DNA of 64,000 nt, from NCBI RefSeq assembly GCF_004664715.2, contig NC_051067.1:70835942-70899941 (forward strand), read 5' to 3'. A program made the translations under genes and the position numbers. The notes under the pieces are model-generated. The model was not told the DNA's origin and ran no database searches. It saw nothing but the letters and a program-made list of their open reading frames with translations. Source of the stretch: Peromyscus leucopus (Eukaryota; Chordata; Mammalia; Rodentia; Cricetidae). Positions 1 through 11,372 of this stretch are shown here, in pieces (within the stretch, counting starts at the first letter, position 1; the number at the start of each line of letters is the position of its first letter).

Positions 1-537
1 CTTTCTTATAGCACCCGAGACCACCAACCCAGGGGTGGCACTGTTTTGCCCCACTACATTAGTCCTCAATCAAGAAAATGCACCACAGGCTTTTCCACAG
101 GTCGTTTTGTAGATGCATTTTCCTAGTTGAGGTTTCTCTTCCTAAATGACTAACCTGTGTCAGGTTGACAGCCCGTAGCTTCTCAGCAGCATTGATATAA
201 CTAATACCCTTTCATTATACTCTTTTGTTGGCCTCAGTGGCCCCAGCCATGATTTTCTTAGCTCACTCGTGTCAGCTTCCTTTATGAATTCTTTTTTCAC
301 AAATCATCCTTGAAATATTGGTGATCCTCAAGGCTGGCTGTTCTAGTTTGTCTTGGAGTGAATGAGTGAGTGATTGACTGATTGACTGACTGACTGACTG
401 ACTGACTGAGATGAAGTCACACTTTCACCCAGGCTGGTCTTAAACTCATGAACTCAACAGATTCTTCCTGTTACAGCCTCCTGAGTAGCTGGAACTACAA
501 GTATTTTGTCAACAAGGTCAACTTTTGTTTGTTTTGT

Positions 538-679
538 TTTCTCAAGGCAGGGTTTCTCAGTGTAGCCCTGGTTGTCCTAGAACTATCTCTGTAGACCTGG
601 CTGGCCTGGAACTCACAGAGATTGGCCTACCTCTTCCTCCTGGGTGCTGGGACTAAAGACGTGCACCATCACAACACAG
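538..679 (-). mobile_element. B1 SINE
   Basis: B1 body on the minus strand: gcagggtttctcagtgtagc, ctggcctggaactcacagag and a final gggactaaagacgtgcacca. Confidence 0.85.
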
Positions 680-923
680 TAAAGGCCAGCTTTTAACAGA
701 ATGTCAATTTGTTGTGTACCAATTTTCACCTCCTAACAAATAGCACTTTTAATTTTAATCAAAAGTGAGAATCCTCTGACATATTTTTCTCTACTCTAGT
801 TAGCAAATGTAATTAATATAGCATCAACTTTAGAGGATTCTAACCTATAGGTGTGCTTCAGATCCACCCCTTTCCATATTGGCCCAGAGAAGCATAAATT
901 TTCATCGAATTTATGTAACTGCC

Positions 924-1283
924 TAGTGTGGGATGTTCTGTATGGCAAATATGTTTATAAATAAAACACTGATTGGCCAGTAGCCAGACAGGAAGTATAG
1001 GCGGGACTAACAGAGAGGAGAATTAAGGGAACAGGAAGGGAAGGAGAAGACTGCCTGCAGCCACTGCCAGGACAAGGAAGATGTAAGGTACCAGTAAGCC
1101 ATGAGCCATGTGGCAAAGTATAGATTAATAGAAATTGGCTGAATATAAGAGTAAGAGCTAGACAATGATAGGCCTGAGCTACTGGCCAAGCAGTTTAAAT
1201 AATATAAGCGTCTGTATGTTTATAAGTGGGCTAAGGGACTGCCAGGGCTTGGCGGGACCCGGATAGAAAACACTCCGGCTACA
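924..1283 (+). mobile_element. Solo LTR, family B, with 6-bp target duplication
   Basis: A 360-bp element flanked by actgcc on both sides (918-923 and 1284-1289). It aligns by eye with the copies at 32,946-33,321 and 50,786-51,154: early AATAAA, the block attggccagtagccag, and an end in ctaca. Its 5' terminal TG has become TA. The 6-bp duplication fits ERV class II (ERVK-like) integration. I associate this LTR type with cricetid rodents, but have not compared it with a library. Confidence 0.8.
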
Positions 1284-2224
1284 ACTGCCACTCCTCTTTT
1301 TGCGTCTGTCCTCTCTCCACTTGTTACATAGGGTTAGGGTGAATCACGATGTGAGCCTTGGTGTCTTCCCACTGATAATTGCACATTGTAAGTGCCTCTC
1401 TCCTGTTTGCAGGCTCCTGTGAGTTCCTCTCCAGTCTCTGTCTGGGTAGCACCTATCAAACTTTTTACATCTTGGCTTACTGTATTCTGTTTCTTCAGAT
1501 AGATCTTACTGAGTCTTAATTTTTTTATTCTTTGTTGTTTGAGACAATGTCTAATGTTGCTTAGGCTGGCCTTGACTCTGAAAATGTTCTTGAATTTCTG
1601 ATCATCCTGTCTCTAGTTGCAGAGACCTAAGATCACAAGCATGTGCCACCTGGTCCTTTGTGGTACTGGGAATTAAACCCAGGGCTTTATGCATCTAAGC
1701 AAGCACTCTCACTGAGTTACATCTTTAGCCTCCTAATTCTTTTGTTCATATTAAAGTCCCTTTTCCTTGTCCTTTTCTAGTTCGTATTGGAATGCATTTT
1801 CATATCTTTTTGTAAGCTTGTCTTTGTAATTGAACTGTATATTCCTGATGAGCACAGTTTCATCTTGTTTTCAGTTTTATTTCTGCTTCAAGCTCATTGC
1901 CTGTTTCTTAGTAGTTACTAAGTACTTAATTTGTCAACTGGATGAAGGGACAGAGGAATGGGTGGATAAAAGAATGTGAATCAATACATCACTGCCATCC
2001 ACTGTATTTTCTGCATTATCATTTCTGTTCTCTGCCCTGAACTTCAGAGAATTTCCCTAGAGCTTGTCTGTTGTAGGATTTACTTTCACTGAACTCAATG
2101 AATGTCCGATTGATTGGGATTAAAAACTGTAAAACTTGTAAAAGATGGAAATAGAATGAAGCTAAATAGAAAATGGGGGGGGGGGCTGTAGGAATGGCTT
2201 CATAATTAAAGAGTGCTTGTTGCT

Positions 2225-2604
2225 CTTGCAGAGGATTTATTTTATGTGTATGAATGTTTTTCCTGCATGTATGCATGTTTACCACATAGATGCCTGGTAC
2301 CTGCAGAAGTTGGAAGAGGGCATCAGATTATCTGAAACTGGAGTTATGGATGGTTGTGAGCCACCGTGTGGGTGCTGGGAATTGAATCCAGGTCCTCTAT
2401 AAGACAGCAAGTACTCTTATCTTCTGAGCCATCTCTCCGGCCTCTTTTTTTTTTGGTTTTTCAAGACAGGGTTTCTCTGTGTAGCTTTGCGCCTTTCCTG
2501 GAACTCACTTTGTAAACCAGGCTGGCCTCGAACTCACAGAGATCCGCCTGCCTCTGCCTCCTGAGTGCTGGGATTAAAGGCATGGGCCACCACCGCCCAG
2601 CCAG
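2225..2604 (-). mobile_element. B2 SINE followed by B1 SINE
   Basis: The B2 part (2,225-2,443) ends in gagccatctctccggcc; the B1 part (2,444-2,604) follows a T-run with caagacagggtttctctgtg and ends in ttaaaggcatgggccaccac. Both are in minus orientation. Confidence 0.85.
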
Positions 2605-3509
2605 CGTCTAATTTTTAAGTTATTTTATTATTATTATTTTAAAGAAAGTATATACAGAAAATTTAAGCAGTCTTACCTAAGTGTTTGTGCCAGGGTGGTG
2701 AGTGAAATCAGGGATCTTCCTTTAACTTCTGTGCCATGAAAGGAATATTTGATTTGCAGTATTTTGTAAGAAAAGCCTAAGTGCCACAAAGGGCCCTGAA
2801 ACAGACTCAGTGGGTAATTTATATAAAATAAGTGCATGCCAATGCAATATCAAAACAGTTGAACCTTTGAGATTGAAGATCCTCATTCACCACCATTTTA
2901 CTTCTCAGTACTGTACTTTGTGATGATTGCCACATATGGTGATGGTGATTTTAACTTTCATATTGTTGTTAGAGCATTAGTGAATGAGAAAATCATAATA
3001 CTTCTTAACTTAGAAAATTTAAATTACACTTAAAATACTAAAATGGCTGTAGCTACCATTTATTGAAACTTACTATGGAGTAGACATTTCTAAAGCCTTC
3101 AAATTAGGGTAGCTATCTTTTTTGTGGATAATAATATAGTGACCCAGAAAACTTGAGTAATTTTGATTATGATCACATAGCCAGCAACATCAGGACTCAA
3201 TTTTATCTCAACCAAAAGTCTGTACTTAAAAAAGAACTTGTACTATTTTGATTTCAGCATGCACCTTCCTAACTTTTGTCTTTTAGTTTTAAAAGTTGGA
3301 TATTCTGTGTATGGTATGCTTTTCATTTTAAAAACTTCTAAGCGATTAATGCTGGGGCTGTTGGTAAAGTATATGCTGGACCTGAATCAGATCCCTGGTA
3401 CCTGATTAAAGAGCAAGGCATGGTGGCAGACACCTGTAATCCCAGTGCTCCAGAAACTGAGTCAGGATTAGGATATGAGGAGATTGCTGGCAGCTAGTCT
3501 TGCTGATTC

Positions 3510-3667
3510 AGTGAACTCTAGGCTCAGCATTAGGGAGGCAGAGGCAGGCAGATCTCTGAGTATGAGGCCAGCCTGGTCTACAGTGGTAGTTCCAGGATAG
3601 CCAGGGCTACACAAAGAAACCCTGTCTCAAAACAAAACAAAACAAAACCAAAAGAAAAAGAAAGAAA
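3510..3667 (+). mobile_element. B1 SINE
   Basis: Plus-strand B1 with gcctggtctacag and gaaaccctgtctcaaaacaa, then an A-rich tail. An older tRNA-type SINE fragment precedes it from about 3,340. Confidence 0.8.
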
Positions 3668-4719
3668 AAACACCCAATGTCAACTTTTGTCTGCCCCACA
3701 CCTATTTACAAATCATGAACATGCACAAACACCTAGGTATACCACATACACAAAGGTCTAGGTGGTCAGCATCTTATGTTTTTAATAATATACCTTGAAG
3801 AGAATAGTCCAAGCATTTCATTAGTTCTTCACCGGACCCTTCCTTTAGATTCTGTCATCTGTTTTTTACTATCTGCAGTGACTACCCCTTAAGCAAGGGC
3901 TATCATAGTTGGAGATTGCAACTCGGTTCCCTCAGGCTCCGACTCTTATAAGGGTTTAGGTGGAATTCTGCTGACTCAGAGAGGTTGAAAGCTAGTAGCT
4001 AACCTCCTCCCTTTGCTGGCGTCCTCTCTCAGCTCCCACTTAAAACGACCTTTGCTATACGTGGTTCTTCCCTACCACTTCCTGTCAGCTACTGACTGAC
4101 TCAGCTTCCTGCTCCCAGGTTAATTTTATTTAATGAAACACACCTTTGAATTGTTAACAAAAGCAGTAGGAAAAATGTAAAACACTTTAAAATAATATTT
4201 CCTAACATTTCTGCATACTAGTCCTTCCTTTTTTTTCCCCTCTCATCTCCAACCTCCCTCCATTTTTTTGGAGGCATAATTTTATTCTGGCCTTGAATGT
4301 GCAATCCTTTTATCTGTTTCCCGAGTCTGGGATGATAGACATCTACTACCATGCCTACCTCTGCTAGATTAAATGCTTACTGTGAGAATATTAAGGCAAC
4401 ATTCTCTTTGATGTTTTATACATACTGTTATAGAAAGCTAATATTCATTGAGTAAACCATTGGAATACTCCACTTTCAGAAGTCCCTTTTGGGCTAGAGC
4501 AATGTCTCTCAGTTAAAAGCACTCACATTGATAGCTTACTGCCATGTGTAAGTCAGGTTCCAGGGAATCTGGCACTCCCTTCTGACCTCCATTGGTTTCT
4601 GCACATGTGTGGTGCACACGAATACACTCAAGCAAACACACATATACACATCTTTCTCAGTCATGTGTCTATATTTTGCATATAAATTCATTTTACTGGA
4701 AGTGCTGTTTCTTTTTATC

Positions 4720-5428
4720 ATTTTAAAGATTTATTTATTATGTATACAGAGTTCTGCCTGCATGTATGCCTGCAGACCCGAAGAGGGCGCCAAATCACAT
4801 TATAGATGGTTGTGAGCCAACATGTGGGTGCTGGGAATTGAACTCTGGACCTCTGGAAGAGCAGCCAGTGCTCTTAACTGTTGTTGTTGTACTCTTTATT
4901 TTTTGGCTCTTTTGGGGGCCCTCCATCCAGCTCTCAAATCAATATACATGGAGGCTTATTTTTTCTTAGGAATGCCTGTCCTTATCTTGCCTTATTTCTA
5001 GCTAGCTTTTCTTAAATTATCCCATCTAGCTTTTGCCTCTGGGCTTTTACCTTTCTCTATTTTTATATACCTTTCTTCTTACTTTGTGGCTTGCTGTGTT
5101 GCTGGACTGCTGGCCCCTGATGTCCTCCTTTTTTTCTCTCTGGTTCCTAGATCTTTTCTTCCCAGATTTCTCCTCTTGTTTGTTCTCTCTGCCTCCTAGC
5201 CCCGCCTAGCCTTTTTCCTGCCTTGCTACTGGCCATTCAGCTCTTTATTAGACCAATCAGGTGTTTAGACAGGCACAGCAACACAGCTTCAGAGTTAAAC
5301 AAACACAACATAAAATAATGCAACACATCTTTGTATCATCAAACAAATGTTCCACAGAATAAACAAATGTAACACATCTTAAAATAATATTCTACAATAC
5401 TTATCTGTTGAGCCATCTCTCCAGCCCA
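4720..5428 (-). mobile_element. B2 SINE interrupted by an LTR
   Basis: Minus-strand B2 (4,720-4,878) with gttgtgagccaacatgtggg and aactctggacctctggaag. It is broken by the LTR at 4,879-5,396 and resumes up to about 5,428. Confidence 0.8.
4879..5396 (-). mobile_element. LTR, family C, inserted in a B2 SINE
   Basis: A 518-bp block starting tgttgttgtac and ending attctaca on the plus strand splits a minus-strand B2 whose tail resumes at about 5,403 (ctgttgagccatctctccag). On the minus strand it has a TGTAGAATATT start and an AATAAAGAGCTGAATGGCCA block, as in other rodent LTRs. The flanks (cttaac and atactt) do not give a clean 6-bp duplication, so its exact ends are uncertain. Confidence 0.6.
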
Positions 5429-5506
5429 AGAAATGCTGTTTATTTTCTGTCCAGCATGACCAAACTTTTTTTCTGAGAGAGAGAATTTTTGAGATCCTCC
5501 TGCCTC

Positions 5507-5645
5507 TGCCTCCGCCTCTCCGCCTCTCCGCCTCTCCGCCTCTCCGCCTCTCCGCCTCTCCTCCTCTCCCCCTCTCCTCCTCTCCTCCTCTCCGCCTCTC
5601 CGCCTCTCTCTGCCTCTCTGCCTCTCTGCCTCTGCCTCTGCCTCC
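5507..5645 (+). repeat. Expanded (CCGCCTCT)n-type tract inside a B1
   Basis: A run of cctctccg/cctctcct/cctctctg 8-mers lies within the ctgcctctgcctcc part of a minus-strand B1, evidently a local expansion. It gives spurious Arg/Glu/Gly-rich and Ser/Pro-rich frames. Confidence 0.88.
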
Positions 5646-5886
5646 CGAGTGCTAGAATCAAAAGGCATGCACCACCACCAACTGGCTTAGAACACCTGTT
5701 TTTCAATAGAATCTAAAATTTTAGTTTTCTGAGTGAAATTTGTGCTCTTCTAAATATTCACTTAGAACTTTGAACCATAGCATGGAACAACAGAAGTTTT
5801 TTAAATTCACAAGATTACGTACTGTCACTGTGCTTATGGCCTTGAGATCTGTATCCATGCTGGTTTTTAAAAATGTACTTTAGGGG

Positions 5887-5889
<3 letters not shown>

Positions 5890-5928
<39 letters not shown>

Positions 5929-5960
5929 ACGTACACGTGCGTGCACGCGTGCACACACTC
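5890..5960 (+). repeat. (TG)n tract running into alternating purine/pyrimidine DNA
   Basis: About 18 TG units followed by tacacgtacacgtgcgtgca, which keeps nearly strict purine/pyrimidine alternation. Confidence 0.9.
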
Positions 5961-6365
5961 GTACGTCTTAACAGCACAGATGTGGAAGTAAGAATACAAC
6001 TTTGTCGGGTCAGTTTTCTCATTCTACTTTTATGGGTTTTGAAGATTTTAATCCAAGTTAGTCTTGTATAAAAAGCACCTGGCTTTTCTGCCAGTGAGGG
6101 GGTGGAGCAACCCTGGGACTTCATGATCATCCTATTATGTTGTAGATTATGCAGGTATTTCATGGCCACAAGTCTCCAAGTATGATAATCACCTTGATAC
6201 TCTGATTTGTATTAGGAAATGGTTTTTATTAATCTTGATTTTGCTACCTTCTAGGATCATCAAGCATGTTTCTTGCTTTATTTCTATTTTTTCCACACAC
6301 TCATAACTTTATTTCTAAATTCCCCATAAGAAGAAATGTGCAGTATTTAAGAGTCTATCTCATTT

Positions 6366-6540
6366 TTTAAAAGATTTTATTTGTTTATTATATATTATAG
6401 TGTTCTGTCTGCATGCCAGAAGAAGGCACCAGATCTCATTACAGATTATTGTGAGCCACCATGTGATTGCTGGGAATTGAACTCAGGACCTCTGGAAGAA
6501 CAGCCAGTGCTCTTAACTTCTGAGCCATCTCTCCAGCCCC
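6366..6540 (-). mobile_element. B2 SINE
   Basis: Minus-strand B2 with the motifs gaaggcaccagatctcatta and gagccatctctccagcccc. Confidence 0.88.
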
Positions 6541-7872
6541 CATATCCCCTAAATTCTTGATTTCACTTTTCTTTATGGCTGTGTAAAATTCCATTGTGTT
6601 GCCAGGTGATGTGGCGTACAGCTTAATCCCCACATTCAGGAGTTAGAGGCAGGTGGTGAATTCTTCCACCACACTGTGTGGTGCTTAAGAATTATTGTGG
6701 ACTATGCTCATTTTTTTTTTTTTTCAGGTCTAATTAGTCCCTTGCTCTCTGGTACATGTTTATTTCACACATCATTGTTCTGTTGTTAGTTGCTTTTAGA
6801 AACCAGCTTAGAGGTGATGTTCAGTTCACTCTGTCATTGAGGACAAGGTTAGAAGCCTTTGTGTGCCTTCACCCCACCCCGTCTCAAGATGGTCTCCAGT
6901 ATTTTTCATAGGTTATTGTAGTTCTATTTTCTGCCAAGTTTCTTGAAGGCAAAGACCATGTATCTTGAATAATTCTACCTACGTCTTAGAATAATGTCTG
7001 GGAAACAGTGAGTTGTCATGTATTTGCAGAATGAATAAATCATTTTTTTGGTAGAGACTATTGAGACAAAAATTATATAGGGACCTAAATTCTAGGTTTA
7101 AAGCCCTTTAATATGTCTTGTTTCTCCTATTTTATTTGTTTGAAGAAGGTTATAGGTGCTTCTATAAGCATAAATTGAAATTTATGGTTTTTTTTTAGAA
7201 TCACATAAACCATGTTGATAAGCTGGTATACTAATTATTATTGCCTTCTAGAGATGTAGTTTCTGAGGGGATGGGGAAGGAGAAAGTGTGTCTTCGTGTA
7301 AGATTCATATATGTGTACATACGTGCAGAGACCAGAAGCTGATAGTGTCTTCCTCTATCACAAACGTTAATTCTTGAGACTATTTTTTTGCTGAACCTGG
7401 TGCTCACCAATATGACTAGACTGGCTGGTCCTCCTGTCTCTGCCTCAGGGATTCCACGTGCCTGGCTCCTTTCTGACCTAGAGACTAGCCATCCAGCTCA
7501 GGACATGGTGCTGGCATTATAAGCACTTTACCAACTGAGCCATCTCAGCTTCCTCCCTTCCTCCCTTCCTGCTCTTCCTTCTGTTCAAATGCCAGGTTTT
7601 CTTGATCTGTCCTTACCTTTCTCCGTCTCTCTTTCCCTCCATTTCCACCCTTTTTCCTCTCAGGTTCGTAGCAGGTTTCTCTGCTTCCATTCTCCTTGAT
7701 GCTCTGGACCCAGGTAATTTGTTGTTCAGCATTAGATAGATGTTAGTAGCATCCTTGACCTCTCAGTATGTATCAGGAGCATTCCCAACTTTTGACAAAA
7801 ATGTCTCCTGAAATTAGTCAAGTGTTTCTGTGGGGCAGTCATTTATGGTTGAGTATTAGCTTCTTTTTCTCT

Positions 7873-7876
<4 letters not shown>

Positions 7877-7929
<53 letters not shown>
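7877..7929 (+). repeat. (TG)n microsatellite
   Basis: About 26 uninterrupted TG units in an MLLT10 intron. Confidence 0.95.
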
Positions 7930-8997
7930 GCTTCCCTGTGTGCAGGTGGATTCTCCTGTGCCCATAGATAGAGGCTGCCTGCCACTGAACCTTGAGCTCA
8001 CTGCTGTGCAAGCTTCAGTGAGCCCTCCAACCCCACTACCCCACCCCCACCCCCTCGCTCTGGAGTTAGAGTTACACATGTTGTCACACCTAGCTTTATA
8101 TCTATGGGTCCTAGTAACCTGAACTCACCTTCTTCTGCTCATATGTAAGGGCTTTTCCCATTGAGCCTTTTCCCCAGCATCAATGGGGCAGATGATGGCA
8201 CAGTTTTTCAACTGCTATTTTCTGCTGAGGTTTTCTTCTCTCCTGCTTCTCTTCCTAGCTCTTCTAAAACGAGTAACATCTACTTCCTGATTTCCTTCTT
8301 CCTTTGTTGCTTTACCAGATAGAACAATGAAAAAAAATGTTTTCATCAAGTGTGCTGTCATTTTCTTGTCCCCCATGTTTCCAGAATTGAAAGGTGGCTA
8401 CTGCCTCATCTTCCATCCCATGCTGTTTGAATTCTCCCTCTTACCTTGCCCTTTCTCACGTAGGGCAGCCCCTCAGAAACTCCTGTTTGCCCCATCCCTG
8501 CTTATTTCCGGATGCCAGCTCTGTTCTCACAGCTATGATGAGTGAAAGCCACCAGCATTTTTAATATTGGAATCAAATCAAGTAATGCTCTATTTTGAAC
8601 ATCGTAGCTTTCTAGAACAAGGTTTCTTCCCATTCATAGCTTGTCAGTTACGATTTCTAGGGTTCCTAAGCATTTTGAAAGACTTAGCAAGTGATTTTAA
8701 AACTCTGCTCTCAGCTGCTTCATTCTCCTGTTTAGAAACCTTTTGTTGCTTTTACAAATGCCTTCAACACTTAGCTGTTTTGGTGGTTTATTCAATTAAC
8801 AAAAATACTTGGTAAGTGAAAAGCGACTTAGGTTCTTCTAGGTAAATATTTTATGAAAAGTTAGTGTTAGCTTATTTTAATACAGTTTTTAAACACTAAT
8901 TAAATTTATTATTAGAGGAGGTATCAAGGCGAAATCTTGTCTGACCCATTTGACTGCTAATTTATAAAATATTTAAATAAAATTTCTTTGGTTGCAG

Positions 8998-9176
8998 GTA
9001 TTTATAACAGCAATGATGTAGCTGTATCCTTTCCAAACGTGGTGTCTGGCTCCGGATCTAGTACTCCTGTCTCTAGCTCTCACATACCTCAGCAGTCATC
9101 TGGACATTTGCAACAGGTGGGAGCCCTCTCCCCGTCCGCCGCGCCATCTGTTACCCCAGCCGCCACCACAGCTCAG
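8998..9176 (+). CDS. MLLT10: MLLT10 (AF10) internal coding exon, Ser-rich linker
   Basis: AF10 is a nuclear PHD-finger protein that recruits the H3K79 methyltransferase DOT1L to chromatin; its gene is a recurrent fusion partner in leukaemia. This exon is the first of ten consecutive AF10 exons seen here. It opens in phase 2 (GT completing a Gly codon) and reads YNSNDVAVSFPNVVSGSG, then a Ser/Thr/Gln-rich stretch ending in TTAQ. I recognise this as the linker between the N-terminal PHD region and the leucine zipper. It is flanked by gttgcag and gtatgt splice sites. The residues after GALSPSA look more diverged from human AF10 than the preceding ones, as expected for low-complexity linker. The start is an acceptor site, not a methionine; the N-terminal exons lie outside the window. 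Confidence 0.93.
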
Positions 9177-9261
9177 GTATGTTCCAGTCCAGAGCCAGCC
9201 CTAGCAAGCAGTGGGCGCCATTGTTTTAATTAACCTTGCAGAGAATATTGAAGAATAAATG

Positions 9262-9600
9262 CATCCAGGCTGAAGAGATGGCTCAGTGGTTAAGAGTGTG
9301 TGCTGCTCTTGTAGGGAATCAGAGTTCAGTTGACAGGACCCACACCTGGTGGCTCAATATCACCTCTAACTCTAGCTCCTGGAGATCTAACTCTTCTTGC
9401 CTCCATCAGTACCTACACTCATGTGCACACACCCATCAACATACGTATAATTAAAAATAAAAATAAACCTCTAAAAATCCTCAAATGTGGCAGCAGAGCC
9501 AGGCGGATGTGAGTTTGAGGCCAGCCTGGTCTACAGAATGAGATCCAGTACAGGCACCAAAACTACTCAGAGAAACCCTGTCTCAGAAAACAAAAATCCT
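9262..9600 (+). mobile_element. B2 SINE followed by B1 fragment
   Basis: B2 (9,262-9,470): gctgaagagatggctcagtg to an A-rich tail. B1 fragment (9,490-9,595): gtttgaggccagcctggtct and gaaaccctgtctcag. Confidence 0.85.
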
Positions 9601-9879
9601 CAAATGTAAAATAACCCACCCAATACATTATTTAATATATATATATATATATATATGTATTCTCTTTATATACTTCAAGGTTTTTTTTTTTTTTCTAGTG
9701 AGAGATAAGTGTTCACAAATGTATGTTTTCTATTTGTCTCTCCTTTCTGCCACACTCAGATCTGTAGCTTAATATGCAGGTTACTCTGTGGGATTTTTAT
9801 TTTATTTTTCAGTCTTTAAATCTAAGGCTTCCATAAACCAGGCAACTGCGCTCCCACTGATCTGTATCTTACCCACCCT

Positions 9880-9894
9880 TCTGCCTTTCTTTTC

Positions 9895-9925
<31 letters not shown>

Positions 9926-10025
9926 CTTTTCTTTTGTCTGCTCTTCTCTTCTCTTCTTCCTCCCTCCCTCCCTCCCCCCCTCTCCCTCCCCCCCCTCTCC
10001 CTCCCCCCCCCTTTCTTTCTTTTGT
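9880..10025 (+). repeat. Polypyrimidine tract (CTTTT / CCTC / C-runs)
   Basis: About 140 bases almost purely of C and T: ttttc units, then ctcttc, then ccctcc units with C-runs. Such a mirror-rich pyrimidine tract could adopt triplex form (inference). Confidence 0.9.
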
Positions 10026-10029
10026 TTTT

Positions 10030-10172
10030 TGTTTTGTTTTTTGAGATGGAGTTTCTCTTGGCTGTCCTGGAACTCACTCTGTAGATCAGGCTGGCCTCAG
10101 ACAGAGATCCATCTGCCTTTGCCTCTGAGTGCTGGGATTAAAGGTGTCCATCACCACAACTGCCTGGCCCAA
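10030..10172 (-). mobile_element. B1 SINE
   Basis: Minus-strand B1 directly after a CT-rich tract: ttgagatggagtttctcttg and gagtgctgggattaaaggtg. Confidence 0.82.
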
Positions 10173-11064
10173 ACCCTCAATTTTCAAAAAAAAAAAAAAA
10201 AAATTTGAGGTGGAGTCTCAATTAAGTTGCTCAGCTTGGCTTTGAATTCATTCTTTGGGCTAAGTAGGCCTTGAACCTGGTGGTCTTCCTTCCCTAGATT
10301 GCTGAGTAACTGATACTGGTCAACTCCACTAGGTCTGATAATAGGAATGTTGTAAAAACAAGATGAGAAAAACCATAGTATTGAATCTTATTAATTAAAA
10401 AAAATAATTAAATGTTTTGAAGAGCTATATAAACAGATACCTCTAAAGGTAGTATTTTGAAAGCCCTAAACTACATATATTTGAATTATTTGTGTTTGAT
10501 ATATGTAGGTACAAACCAGTGTGCATGTTTAGGTCAGAGACAACTTGTTTGTGGAGTTGGTTCTGGGGGGTCGAACTTAGGTGGTCGGGCTCGGATCATA
10601 GGAAGGAAAGTGCCTTTCCCCACCTGGCCGACCTGTGCAGGCCTCTCCTCCTTCTCCCACAATTGTAAATTTTTAGTTTCAAGGCTTTATAGGTTTGTGC
10701 CACCACATCCAGCTTACTTAGAATTCTGTAATCATCTTACTTCATTTTTCTAAAACTCTATTAATAGATCTTTTAAGATTGAAGAAAACTTGCTATAATG
10801 TCATTTTTAAACTACTAGTTTGTCTAGTGGGTATCTATTAATCATGGTGTGTGTAGAGCCTTTGCCTAGCCTGTGGGAGGCCCTGGGTTTGGTTCTCCAC
10901 ACAAGTTTTAAAAACAAAAAAGGACAAAATAAACAAAATACCCAACAAATATGAACTTTTATATATGTGTATAGTGTATATTATATAAGACTTTAAAATA
11001 TACGTGCATTTTTTGGTATTTTGTACACCGTATTTTTATTTATTTTTTTATTTATCTTTTGTTT

Positions 11065-11372
11065 TGTTTTAAGATTTATTTATTTATTATGTATACAGAA
11101 GATGGCGCCACATCTCATTACAGATGGTTGTGAGCCACCATGTGGGTGCTGGGAATTGAACTCAGGACCTCTGGAAGAGCAGTCGGTGCTCTTAACCTCT
11201 GAGCCATCTCGCCAGCCCTTATCTTTTGTTTTTTAAGACAGGCTTTCTCTATGTTGTTCTTGCCATCCTGGAACTCGCTGTGTAGACCAGGCTGGCCTTG
11301 AACTCACAGAGATCCGCCTGCCTCTGCCTCCCAAGTGCTGGGATTAAAGGCGTGCGCCACCACCTCCTGGCT
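11065..11372 (-). mobile_element. B2 SINE followed by B1 SINE
   Basis: B2 (11,065-11,218) and B1 (11,225-11,372) in tandem in the same orientation, like the pair at 2,225-2,604. Confidence 0.88.

Larger units (their letters stand above)
1..8997 (+). other. MLLT10: MLLT10 intron (upstream part)
   Basis: This stretch precedes the first MLLT10 coding exon in the window and ends in a good acceptor (tttctttggttgcag). I see no reading frame here that resembles AF10 or another protein. It holds an old rodent repeat at 1-180, a solo LTR (924-1283), B1 and B2 elements, an LTR inserted into a B2 (4879-5396), and TG tracts at 5890-5926 and 7877-7929. The intron assignment follows from the downstream exons, which start in the middle of the AF10 protein. 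An unrecognised small exon cannot be excluded. Confidence 0.75.

Noticed and set aside
5339..5716. Arg/Glu/Gly-rich and Ser/Pro-rich open frames on both strands
   Set aside because: Product of the CCTCTCCG expansion within a B1 element.
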